Shown here: piece after piece, positions 24,403-35,448 of the stretch
Layout: the number at the start of each line of letters is the position of its first letter
Numbering within the stretch: position 1 is the first letter of the stretch
Source of the DNA: Toxoplasma gondii ME49
Taxonomy: Eukaryota > Apicomplexa > Conoidasida > Eucoccidiorida > Sarcocystidae
Length of the DNA stretch: 64,000 nt
Reading direction: 5' to 3'
Assembly (NCBI RefSeq): GCF_000006565.2
Contig: NC_031473.1
Location: 124,001-188,000, forward strand
Translations under genes and position numbers: made by a program
The notes under the pieces: model-generated
Told to the model about the DNA's origin: nothing
Database searches by the model: none
What the model saw: only the letters and a program-made list of their open reading frames with translations

Positions 24403-24981
24403 CGTTTATTTACCTAAGTGTAGGGCGTTCATCGTTGTTGCAAGTAATTCGGTTCGACTTTGATGCCTTGGCTTAGAACTCCCTTAGATTGGGAAGGCAG
24501 CAAGGCGTTCTCGAAGATCGAAACGCTTGTTTGACAAGAGAAGTTTGAAAAGACACAAAAAACAAATCTCCTCTTCTCTGAGAGGGGATGTACCTGTGTG
24601 TTCTCAAATAGACGGACTGAGGTGAGCGAAGAACCCCTGCTCCACGAGAATCAGAAAGTTCTGTGGTTCACACGTTCTCATCAACGAATTCAGCGAGATT
24701 CCCAAATGTGAAAATCATCATCTCAGAGAGCAGGGGAACGCCTCTCGCCCTCGCATCCGTCTCTGTCGCGGAAAACGACCTGTGCATGCAACGGAAAAAG
24801 CTTTTGATGTGACACACCGAGGTGCCACACCATATATGTCTCCAGACGTTCTCAAAACTGGAGTTTCCCCAAGAAAACTGAGAAAGAGAGAACGACTCAC
24901 ACTCCCGAAGGAGTCTTTGGAGTGCAGGCGGCCTTGGCACTGCAGAGAGCGCTCCAGAAAAGAGCGACATCTCGAAGAAAG
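23603..24981. other. Convergent intergenic region DBR1/bystin
   Basis: The 3' flanks of two convergent genes. It contains TA microsatellites at about 24140-24163 and 24357-24403. No gene or recognisable terminator is seen. Confidence 0.6.
24140..24403. repeat. Two (TA)n microsatellites
   Basis: TA runs at about 24140-24163 and 24357-24403; the second is interrupted by TGTATATG. Confidence 0.85.
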
Positions 24982-27900
24982 TCATGCCATTTCCACGTCC
25001 GGACTCGCTTCCTGTTGTTGCTCTAACAACGCCTGCTGCTGCTGGAGCACGAGAGCTGCCTGCTTCGCGAGAAGCTCCCGACGAATCTCCGGTCCAATTT
25101 TCTCGTGGAAGTGGACGCGCAGCACCTCCTTCAGCATGCTTCGCTCGTCTTCCGAAAGGCAGACTGAAAACAATCGCAGCAAAGACAAGCATGCGACGCG
25201 CGCGTTCCAACATTTGTTACTCCAGCCATCATGGAACTCCAGAAGAAACGCAACTGGGTCACCAGAGCCCCGGGCAGGCAGGCGACCACGGAAACGTTAT
25301 ACTCCTGAGAGTTTACCAGACGCGTCTCTGTTCAGCTCCTTTTACCACTGTTGAACTGTTCAAACGGAGTCATCTCTTGAAACACAATCACACGACTGAC
25401 ACCGGAGTCTGAGAAGAACTGCGAACCACGCTGAGGACAATAAACATGAGACATGGGGGGTTCGGGAAGAGAACGCGCTCGTCAGTCAGGGATAACTGGT
25501 GAGATATCTCCACAGAACAGCTTTCGGAAGCCAAGCGTTGAAAGTCTCATCCTCGCGTCCGCCTCGCCGTCCCCCATGTATCTCTCGCGCGTCCACGAAT
25601 CAACAAGCAACAGGGAGAGAAGACGACCACACAAGGCCGCCCCAAACATTCCTTGCACTCACAAAGCTGCTCTTCAGCCGACGCAGCTCAGCTTTCTGCT
25701 TCAGAGAAACGAAAAAGGAATGGAGCTTCACACTCAGTCAAACTGCCGACACCAGCGACGCACTCGCAACGGCAATCTGAAACAAACCGACCGAGAGTCT
25801 CGTGCGAACCACTGACGCGGCACGTCGAGCGCAAAAAGTGAATCCAGACATCTCATCAGGTAACGTCGAGCAGTGGCCCGCAGACATCTTTGACAGTGCC
25901 TTTGACTGTGGTTCATCTCCACGGCTTGTGGTGGACTTTGACCGCTCTGCGGCTGCGCCCTGTCGCCTCCCGGAAACGCCCCTCCTCTACCAGAGCTAGA
26001 ATCACAGATATGGAACGAGAAAACGGAGATTTGACGAGAAAACTGACATTTGTAGCGTTGAACGAAGACGAGCAGCGCTTGGTGCCAGGCGACAGGAAGG
26101 AGGTCCGCTCTCTCGGCGAATCGGTGGAAATGCGCGACGCAAGCCTGAACCGCCTGGAAAGACAAAGAACAGCCCAACAAAGGAAGATCTTCCAGCCGCG
26201 AACACTGAACGCGTTTCCCACACAGAGCGCCGCGTTCGACGTATGTAGCGTCTGGAATAAACGAATGGATATGTAAAGTGCTCAGTCCACCCGTAGATAA
26301 AAACGCAAACAGTTTCGCAGAAAGAAAATAAGGCCTGCAGAGAAGTCTGAGAAGACTCAGACGAGATCCTGAGGCCTGAGTGTAATCTGCTTGGACACCG
26401 TAAACAGGCGACACTGTCACAGATGAGTCGCAGAAAATCCGATATCCGCAGGCGCCTTCCCAACCAAAGGACATCCCCTGCGTCTACAACTTTTGACTGG
26501 AAGAAGAATGGAGAAGTATAAAGAAGTGTGTACGCATATTTGAGGCAAACAGGAGTGGACGAAACAGGAACTCGCGTGGCATTTTTCGGAATCGAATCAG
26601 AAAAAGAAAGTGACCGCGTCGCATCAGAAGGCGTCAGAAGCAGAACTGGCTTTAACGGTCAGGAGATCATCCGCTTCCGCCACGGAGGTTCCAAACGCAG
26701 AGCCCACTATCTCCGAGTGTGCACGCAGTCGCGAAAAAACAAGAATGCCCAAGAACTCTCCCAACATGCTGGAGCTGCGCGCGTCAACGGAAGCGCAGAC
26801 GCTTGCGAGGCGCCGCGTCTGTCGAAGAGCACAATGGACGAACCTTGACAGGAAGCGAGTACTTCTTGTTGATGAGAAGCCCCATCAACACACTGACAGC
26901 CGGTAGCCACTGAGGCGGGGGGACGAGCGCCAAGCGCATGAGCGCCGCGGCCGCATGCAGAACAGGAATCGAAACCTTTGCCACCACACTCCCGACGATG
27001 ATGGCTTCTCTGTTGCTGCAGCCCTGGAAAAAAACACCCAGTGATGCGCATGCGAGAAATTGACAAAAGCAAAAAAAGCCTGGTTTCCCCAGTCTCGCAG
27101 AGCAGATGCGAGGTCGATTGCACGCTCGCACGAGGTGAGCTGAAGTTTGCGTGAAACGCGGAAGAGCAGGAACCACGCGTTCTTCGTGAGAATGCAAGTC
27201 GGCACCCACAACAGCAACTGCGTTCTGGCTCCAAAGCACTGGGAACGTACCTCGAGAGCGAGAGGCAGGAAAATACCTTTGAAGAAGGCTGCAGGCTTGA
27301 AGAGAGCCTGGAGAGGAAACAGCAGAGAAGAGAAGCGCAGACTGAACGTCACGAGTGAGCCTTTTTGTTGCTTCCGTCCAACCATCCCCCGGTTGCAGAT
27401 CTCCACTTCTTGACTCGTTTACGCCGAGGACATGCAGATGCATGGACCGAGACTCGAGAAAGATCAAAAACATTTCTTCGTCAGCCTGGGGCGACAACAA
27501 CGTCCTCAACTGCGTAGAGGGTTCCACGCATCGGACTGTCAGAGTGTGTCAATCATCAGCGAAGAAACTGTTCGTCACGCACAGAGAGAGACTTCACTCC
27601 AGCACAACGTTGAACACGTCGGACGATACTTTTCTCCTCTCCGGCCCTGAACCAACCTCTCGGAGGCCTCGACCGGACGAAGAACTCCACGCAAGCCCCC
27701 TCAGTCACCACACAAGAGCAGCGGAACTCGATATACATACACAGACAGAAAGTAGTGAACTGAACAAACTGTGCCACTCTCTTGATAAGGATCTCTTAAA
27801 CGCCCCGAGAGGCAAAGAGAAGCTTCGGAGAGAGAATGACGATTTTTCTTGGCTCTTGAAATCGGGGGCTGCCTCCCTCGTCCACGAGCGAGGCTGGAGG

Positions 27901-30470
27901 AATCCAACCTGCAGGATGCGGCAGCTACGGGGAAGAGCCCAAAAAAAACAAAAACCTTTTTCTCCCCACGACGACGCAAACACGACAAAAAAAGACGCCA
28001 GCACGCGGTGCCACACTGACTTCTACTGAAACCGCGACGCCTGCACCGCGACCGCTGTCGAACAAAGTCTCTCTGAAGCGTATACAAACCGCGCGCTGGC
28101 TGCTCGTAGCGTCGAACTCCTCACCTTCTTCAGGGCTTGGTACAGGTGGTAGTTCAGCTTCTTGTTCGTGGAGATGTCGCTCCTGACAGCAGGTAGGAGG
28201 ACGAGACAAAGGAATCGCTGAGCACCGGCGCTGGACAAGTTGCTTGTGAAGATTTTCGTCGCCTCAAACATCGCCTGTCTTGACCAGCTTTCCGGCTGAG
28301 TCAAAAGCAAAACTTCCTCCCACCTCTGGAGGCGGGGCAGAACTTTGAAAGCCTTCGGCATTTTTCCACTTCTGTACTTCTGCAGAAAGGATCCCATGGC
28401 TGTGTACACCTCAACAACTTTCGGAGGCAACGCACTGCAGTCCTCCTCGGGCGCTTCAGCTGCGGCGCCGCTCTGAAGAAAAAGGAAAGACAGAAGACGC
28501 AGAGAACTCAAGAGAAACCGACTCCGGAGCGCGGCTGAGAACGAAGTGAACCGCGACAGTGACCTGCATACGCAAAAGGCACTGCAATGAAACTCAAAAG
28601 GAACGCTCCCCATGCTCATCGAAGACAACCTCCCGCATCATACGCCTTGTTGCACTCGAAGCGTCCCGGCAGGCGAGGGAAGCCACCTCGAGGGAGAAAT
28701 AGCAATTTTCATGCAATGTTCGAACAGAAACAAAGAACGATCACCCAAGGACGTCGATTCACTCACCGACTCTCTCTCCTCCTTCTGTCGCAACTTCTCC
28801 AAGATAAAATCCGCGAGCGTCGGAGCAGCCGCCGCAGTTCCCTGACGCTGCTGAACGCGCTGGACATACAGTTCGTCTTCCTCGTCTGCCTCGCCATCGA
28901 TGACGACGAAGCCTTCAGAATCTACGTCTTCCCCACCGGAGTCCCGGTCGACATCCTCGGAGTCCAGCTCGCTGCCGCTGTCCGCATCGGGGCCGTTCTC
29001 TGAGCTGGACGTACACCAGACACAAATCCGAACCGCAACGAATGAAGCGCATTTCGCCATAGAATGCGAAAACGCACTAAAGCACGAAAAGGCGGGACTA
29101 AGAAGCAAGCGTCCAGGTTCGCTCAAAGAAACCCACGAAGCGTAGGCATGGAAAAACCATATTGCATTCTGATACCTCTTGAGCAGTCAGGGAATATATA
29201 GATTGTCTTCAGGTAGCCGAGACCAGGGCCTCGGTCCTGTCAGATATATGCTTGTCAAGAAATCATCCTCAGCTCGAGAGACGCGAGCACATGAAAGAAA
29301 CCGGTGCATTTACAGTGGCAGGAAACGCCGCATGGCACCCTTCATCTGGCATTCACCTCCAAAAATCCGTACCGACGCGAGCAGATACATCCGCGAATTC
29401 CATGAGGTAGGGAAGGCGAACTCTTGAAGTTCAGAAGAGAGGCATGAAACCGTGACACAGATGTACGAATGTCGCCTAAAAAAACATGCAACAGACGACT
29501 CCCAGTGTCCCTTGCGGGAAAGAGGACAGCGGCACCGTTGAACGTATCATGCAGTCGGGACCCCAATCAGAGGGAAATCCGCGCAGAACCGAGATTTACA
29601 TCCGTTGGAAAGGCCTGGCTTTTCTTCAGAGCGATAAGGGATGAGTAAGAGATTATCCTCACGGGAGGATCAGAAAGAAAACTTCATCATTTTCGCCAAG
29701 GACTGACAACAACCTTTCCTCCCACACTCAAACAGAGTTGAAGTCGGAACACGGGGGTTTTCGCGACGTTCTCGGGAGACCCGGACGCCTCACCGGTGGT
29801 GTTGCTGTTCCTCGACCAGACGAAGAATTTTCTTGCTGAGTCTCCGGGGAACCACGCCGTCGGCATCTTCGCCTTCGTCGTCATCGGCCGACCTACTCAG
29901 CCTCGACTTCTTCGCGGCCTTGCCTTTCTTCTGAAACAGGAGTCCCGTCTCGGGTGTATGCACACCCGCCTGGCCGAGGATGTCCACGTGGAGAGGGTTA
30001 TGGCGGTTCGCCACCTTGCGCTTTTCGCTCTGCACTTTCGGCCTGAAGAAGCAAAACATCCACGATGGCAAAGAACAAGAAAAGATGAGAAAGAGAGAAG
30101 ATTGGGACGAAAGTCCGTCGAGTGTCGACGACTCGGCGCCCCACACATTGACTGGGAAAAAGACGCGGAGGAAAAACGAGGATGTTGGTTTTACTGTACA
30201 GAGTCGGCAGGCAACGCTAACTCCAGAACGAATCCACCTGGCCCCCGCAGACAACTGCACCGTGAAAAACGACTCAGACGCCTCAAAACGGCCCATACTT
30301 TTCAATACTATATACGCGCTCAGACGCCGGACATGGATGAAGCAGCCTCTGCGAACAGACTTGTGTGGCGAAAAAGGAACGAGCGCCTGAATGGGCGCGT
30401 GTATACCGACTGAGCCTTGTCAGTACTTTTCTACATTGATCCAGAAGATGCTGTGCGATGCGACTTACAT
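24982..30470 (-). CDS. BYSL: Bystin (Enp1 homologue, 40S ribosome biogenesis)
   Basis: Bystin/Enp1 is a nucleolar assembly factor needed for 18S rRNA processing and 40S subunit maturation. Eight coding exons on the minus strand: 30470..30469 (AT of the start), 30042..29794, 29004..28767, 28472..28125, 27307..27251, 27023..26844, 26153..26048, 25163..24982. They join to 453 residues with every phase matching, the usual length for the family. The N-terminus MPKVQSEKRK fits the family pattern. Visible signatures: PRRLSKKIL near 75, APTLADFILEKL, YRSGKMPKAFKVLP (about 195), KLNYHLYQALKK ending exon 4, LFKPAAFFKGIFLPLALE (exon 5), REAIIVGSVVAKVSIPVLH (exon 6), INKKYSLP, VAWHQALLVFVQRYK (exon 7) and IGPEIRREL (exon 8). 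Acidic Glu/Asp stretches lie in exon 3 and the C-terminus is Gln-rich. The start codon appears to be interrupted by intron 30468-30043. It is head to head with eL36. Confidence 0.93.
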
Positions 30471-31357
30471 TTCTTCGGGGGATCGAGTGACCGGCAGAAA
30501 CGAGGGGGTCCTGTCGCCACGCTCCGGAGAGTGTGCGTTTTCGGGCAGAGCACAAACGTCGAAGAACCAGCGCGTCCGTCTCGCGAAGCAGAGACCAGAC
30601 TCGGATTCGTCGATCGCGAGGATCGAACGAACTCCGGAGAAAGCGACGAGTGCAGCGAACCCCACAAGCCTGGAAAGCCCAGTTTTTTGTGCAAGCAGGT
30701 CCCCCCCCGTCACGGTCGCGCTGCTGGACGCGCTAAGCAGACAGCAGCCACCGGAAGGGGAAGGGAGCAGATACAGCTGGTTCGTTTCCAGCGACTGTTG
30801 GAGAATGAAAGAAGTTTAAATGAACTGCCACGCGTCAAAGAAAGGCTGCAGAGGTTTTTCGCGAAGGATCTCGCTGCAGAGTCCTCAGCTTTGGGGTAGG
30901 CCGACTCAGGGAAAACACCCCGCAGGTCGACCGCCAGGTGTGCTCTGGACGCGCGGGGGAAGTGAAAGTTCCGCGGGCTATCTACAGCGAACCGACTTCC
31001 CGAGAAAAAGGACTGAGAAAAGTTGACGTTCGTGCGTCCTTTCGAGGCGGGAAAAACCAGCGAAAATCGAAGCCGCTCGCGAGCCCCACACTACCTGAAG
31101 TTCGGGCGGTTTGTGCGCAGCGAGGGAAGTCTCCGCATATAAGAGGACCACCGTCACTAAGCGTAGAGGCCGAGAGAGGCCTACGGGTCGTTGTGTCTCC
31201 GCCCACACTTGAGAAACGCTCTTTGTTGGCCTGAGGCGACCGGCTTTCTTGTACGCGCCGCGGCTGTTCCTTGTCGGGGGTTTCCAGGGGAAGAATTCAC
31301 TACTCTTCTGATTTTCCTGCACTTTTCCGTCCTCGTCGCCAACGTTTCTTCGTCACG
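30471..31357. promoter_or_regulatory. Shared divergent region, bystin and eL36
   Basis: About 890 bases separate the divergent coding starts of bystin and eL36, so both leaders and promoters should lie here. Open frames inside it have no recognisable content. A CTTATATGCGG stretch is present on the minus strand at about 31133-31146, resembling a motif reported upstream of Toxoplasma ribosomal protein genes. Promoter function is inference. Confidence 0.6.
31133..31146 (-). promoter_or_regulatory. Candidate ribosomal-protein promoter motif
   Basis: Minus-strand CCTCTTATATGCGG, about 215 bases before the eL36 start. It shares CTTATAT-CGG with the TRP-1 type element that I recall from Toxoplasma ribosomal protein promoters. 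One occurrence, orientation reversed; treat as a candidate. Confidence 0.4.
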
Positions 31358-32516
31358 ATGTCGGGCATCGCAGGTGCGTTGCAACTCAGGCTCCGCATTT
31401 CCTTCAGCATGCAACAGACTGCTTGAGGGAAACCGAGGATCGTCCTTTTTCCGTTTGACAGGGAGATCTGAGCACGAAGGGCGGCGGAAATTGCCGTGAA
31501 AAGATTTTTGTGTTCTCTCCGGTTGCCGCGAACCCAAACTCGTCGGAGCGTGCTTGGCTGCCCCTTCAGCTCTTCTGAGAAATCCCCAGGATCGATACAC
31601 GGGAAGAAGAGTCGCAGTCGGGAGCAAAGCTTCCGTTGTCAGAAACGTGTCTGCTCCTTGGAAAGAACCCGTGCAGATTTTTCTCTTGTGGTGTGCTTCT
31701 GGTTAGCGCGGTGCGGCATCGCCCCTGCCGTACCATTTGAGCGCGATTCGAGATAACTCGCAGCGGCGCCGTCGAAAGTTCCGCGCATGTGCATCTGTTT
31801 TCTGCGTACAAATGGGGGTACTTTCTCTGTGGCAGATCTGCATGTACCAGTTCTCTCTGAGGTGAAGCAGGTCACGAAGCGGAGAGGAGGGATTTGGACT
31901 TGGGGAAAAGTAGCGCGGTTGTTCGACACGCTTCAACCGCTGCTGGGGTTGAGAGCAACCGAACTCTGGAAAGACAGAAAGGAGAACGCGTTGCCCCAGG
32001 AAGTGTTGAGGTGAAAAACCCGTTTCTTAACTGCCCTTTCGTTCCCCGAGACCGATGAGCTATCTGAATCCCTGTGTCGAGATCCCCAAAGTCATCCCTA
32101 CTATGTATAGATGCATGTACATATATATATATATATATATATATAGTTTTGGGTGTATCAGCGCGATACTGTGCATGCTGGAATTAGAGTTCGTGCGTTT
32201 GTCGCTGTGGCTTTGTTTTTCTGCAGTGGGCTTGAAGCGCGGCTATGTGGTCACCAAGAAGGCGACGCCTGCGCGTCCTTCCCGCCGACCTCGCAAGCTG
32301 TCTCCGCGCATGAGCTCCATTCGGGAAATCATTCGACAAGTTGCAGGTTTCGCGCCTTACGAGCGACGCATCATTGAGTTGCTGAAGATTGGCACTGCCG
32401 CCACGACCAAGAGAGCGCTCAAGTTTGCTAAGAAGCGACTCGGAACTCACCGCCGCGGCAAGGGAAAGCGTGAGGAGTTGCAGAACGTCGTCTCTGCTCA
32501 GCGCAGAAAGGCGTAG
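31358..32516 (+). CDS. RPL36: 60S ribosomal protein eL36
   Basis: Component of the large ribosomal subunit. Two coding exons, 31358..31373 and 32227..32516, join at a phase-1 junction to give 101 residues, matching the family's usual size of about 100. The first exon encodes MSGIA plus the first base of Val. The body carries the eL36 signature GFAPYERR (residues 46-53) followed by ELLKI, then RALKFAKKRLGTH (68-80) and KREEL (86-90), and is strongly basic as expected for an rRNA-binding protein. The acceptor is a TTTTCTGCAG tract at 32217-32226. The single intron of about 850 bases contains a TA microsatellite. Head-to-head neighbour of bystin, another ribosome-related gene. Confidence 0.96.
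32119..32146. repeat. (TA)n microsatellite in eL36 intron
   Basis: Pure TA run of about 26 bases, roughly 80 bases before the eL36 second exon. Confidence 0.85.
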
Positions 32517-34161
32517 GCGAATGCGGAAGCGAGGAAGGCCTGCTTTCACGTTGGAACAACTCGAGCGGTGAAGACAAACTACGAGCCGGCAGCACCTCTG
32601 CGGTGCCTCGCCTCTTGGCGGGGCGACGCCTCGGTGCTTTTCCGGCTTGTGTTGAAAGTGTGCTGAGTCCCTGTGAGTCTAGTCTCCATTACACCATAAA
32701 GGCGACTTCTGTAACTGTATGAACTCTTTCCAATTCCTTGATTCCTCCTACCGGCCCGAGCGGAACGCGAAACAGAAATCGGCCCCCGAGCCCCCATTGG
32801 CAGCCCGGGGCCTCCGCTAGCTGAGCGGAAGAACGAAAAACTCTCCGTTGCCGCATGTGAAGACACGTTGACTTAGAAGAGATGTGAGTGTATGCTTTAT
32901 CGGAGAAAGGGTTATGTACCCGACTCGGCACAGCAAACTCGCACGCTCGCCACTTTGCTCACTGACAACGTAGGTGTTCCAGGCTCTGCGGTGACCTTCG
33001 CGCTGGTATCCAGAGAGAAATGAAAGTCGCTTTCAGCCAGTTTTGTTCGGGAGAGTGTGCCTGCTGTCGCATTAAGTTGTTCTGAAAGTTCAAGAGATGA
33101 TTTCAATTTGTGTCTGCGACGCGCCGAGTTCCTATCGGTGAGACAGTCTTGTTGAGGTCCACCCAGGGGCAACCCCCAATACAAGCCAACACGAGCCTAT
33201 GTCGAGAAAAGGCTTATTTCTAGGTGCCAAAAGTTTTGCGAGAAAAGCGGAGCAACTTCAAGAAAAGTGGTCAATTCTGATTTGCGCCGTTAACCGCGAG
33301 TAACCGTCCACCAAGGGTCACCAATACGGCGTAGATTAGCACTGCTTCTTCTGGAAGTTCCGTAGGTCGTTTGTCGTCAAAAACCAGTTTGCGCCCGTCG
33401 GAAACAGTACACCACTCGAGCTGGTTCGGGCGGTGGGAAAAGAACACGAGAAGCACACTCCTTTGCCTTTTGCCTCTTGTTCCTGGAAAAAATGGAACAA
33501 TGGCGGTTAACGCGAACATGGGAGACAGCGGCCGTCTGTCTCGCACAACGCAGGAGCCTCCTACGTTACAGCCGGCACAAAGTACCATGCGTGGCATTTC
33601 TAAACGGGATCAGCACCGTACGAAAAACAGACTGAGCACATTCACAAGTACATTAAAGCAGGATGCTTGCCCGAAACCTGCGACACTGTGGCATTCATGG
33701 GGGTGTTGAACGCCGCTGTGCTGCGAACCAAACAACATGTTCGACATCAAGTATAACCACATGCACGGATGCGTTCTGGAATCCCTCCCCCAACACTGAG
33801 CTGATATGACCGTATATGCGTGTAGACAAGCATATATATATATATATATATGTACGTATAAAGGTAGCGTTTTCTGCGCGGCGTGGATTTGCAAGCGCGC
33901 GTTGATATAGTTATCGTACAAGCACTCAGCTATCCGCCGTCTAGATGTTGCTGCAACGGAAAATCTCGGTCTACGTATTCTTGTTGAGCGGTTTTCGGTC
34001 CTTCCAGTATTATGTGACCTGTTATCTCCGGTACAGATTATTTCCCTCTGTTCACCTAAGTTGTTTCCAAACCACCGGATCGTGTTGGCGGGTGGTGGAA
34101 TCTGAGTAAGTCAGGAACGTCGGTGGAGATGTCACCGCGCCAGTACATCTTACTAAGTCTT
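32517..34161. other. Intergenic, no gene supported
   Basis: Presumed eL36 3'UTR followed by DNA with only short open frames and a TA run at about 33832-33852. Confidence 0.5.
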
Positions 34162-35448
34162 TTACTCGTCAAACGCCGGGGTACTCCGAGGAACCACCCA
34201 AGGCGCCCTAGAGAAGACCCACCGCGTCTGAAAAGACAACCTCTGCGCAAGTGAAGATCGCACTAAGGTCTGGCGTCTGCGCCCGACAAAGGCGAGGTCG
34301 GGAGGCAGCGGCTCCCCTGCAGACTGGAGAAGGCGACTCTGGATGGATGAAGGCACGGGAGTTTTATGCTGCTCTCTCTTTCTCGTTGCAGCTTCGCCTT
34401 CCAGTTGGAAGTTTGGCCAATGCGCCTCTTTTTCCGACCGAGCTGGGAAGCGGACGCCCTGCTGTAGATCTCTAGAACTGCCCGTCTCGTCGCCGTCGGA
34501 ACTTCTGGGCGACTCGGAACCCGAGAGTCGTTTCCCGTTCAAGTTTCTCTCGTGTCCGCAGAGTGCACACGGTGGGAGAAAAGGGCCGCCGTGCTGTTCG
34601 TCCGGGTTCGACTGATAACCTCGGTCAAGGTGGATGTCGCCATCAACAACTGACGGCGGGCAGCTGGCGCCGCCCTTCCACTCTGGTACGTCGCCTCCTC
34701 GCTCGCAGACTTCACTGAAACGTGCACCGTTGCGCGACAAGTCCCAGACGACCGAGCGGTGCGGCCGAGGAAAAACTAAAGATCCGGTGCCTCCATTATG
34801 ATTCGAGACTCCCTGAGGCCAGAAACCGCTGCGAGTCGCGTCGGGGTCATCCGTGCTAACACTGTCTACAGTCCCCCTCGAACCTACGGAGCCGCGGCTC
34901 TTGGTTACCACTGGACGCTCTCCCAAATTCTGAGAGAGTTTCGCAGCCGGAACCAACGCGGTCTCTGGATCGGATTTTCCATCCTGCTCATCTGAAAAAG
35001 TGACGGCGCTCAATTCTAAGGTTGGGTTGGCATTGCCCAACTCAAGGTCAGGATAAGAAGCGTCCGACCACCCAGCCGGCTCGCTGAGTTGAGAGGTGAA
35101 TGCGTTCTCCGTATGGGATGCAGGTGACGGGGGCAGCGAGGCTGCGTGGATAAGCCCCCAGCCGTCAGAAATGCGTCTTCGATACACGGCTGCTCGACTA
35201 CGTCGCACTGCGTAGAAACTCTGGCGAAAGCAGCGAGTTTCTCGCATAACATGTCCCGGCACACTCCCTCGTGTGTACCACCCGTCCGCATCCATCAGAA
35301 GGATGTAAACCAGAAGGACTGAGTGGTCACAACTGGGGTGAAAGTTATCTTGAGCCTTCCTACACACGCGACCCCAACCGCTCGTACGACGGGACGCGCA
35401 AAGAAATGAGACAGGACGCAAAAAACAAGTTACACTCTGCGGAAACAA
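34162..35448 (-). CDS. Hypothetical protein, long single open frame
   Basis: An open frame of up to 428 codons with balanced, acidic, Ser/Gly/Pro-rich composition that looks more like real coding sequence than chance. Stop at 34162. The start is unclear: ATG near 35448 gives a cysteine-containing hydrophobic-basic N-terminus, and a later in-frame ATG near 35292 (MDADGWYTRG) is an alternative. An upstream exon is also possible. No transmembrane helix, signal peptide or family motif was recognised; a lone PCALCGHE stretch is the only cysteine pair. The neighbour on the same strand is the coiled-coil candidate ending at 37542. I do not recognise its function. Confidence 0.42.
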   Translation of the reverse strand: MFPQSVTCFLRPVSFLCASRRTSGWGRVCRKAQDNFHPSCDHSVLLVYILLMDADGWYTRGSVPGHVMRETRCFRQSFYAVRRSRAAVYRRRISDGWGLIHAASLPPSPASHTENAFTSQLSEPAGWSDASYPDLELGNANPTLELSAVTFSDEQDGKSDPETALVPAAKLSQNLGERPVVTKSRGSVGSRGTVDSVSTDDPDATRSGFWPQGVSNHNGGTGSLVFPRPHRSVVWDLSRNGARFSEVCERGGDVPEWKGGASCPPSVVDGDIHLDRGYQSNPDEQHGGPFLPPCALCGHERNLNGKRLSGSESPRSSDGDETGSSRDLQQGVRFPARSEKEAHWPNFQLEGEAATRKREQHKTPVPSSIQSRLLQSAGEPLPPDLAFVGRRRQTLVRSSLAQRLSFQTRWVFSRAPWVVPRSTPAFDE

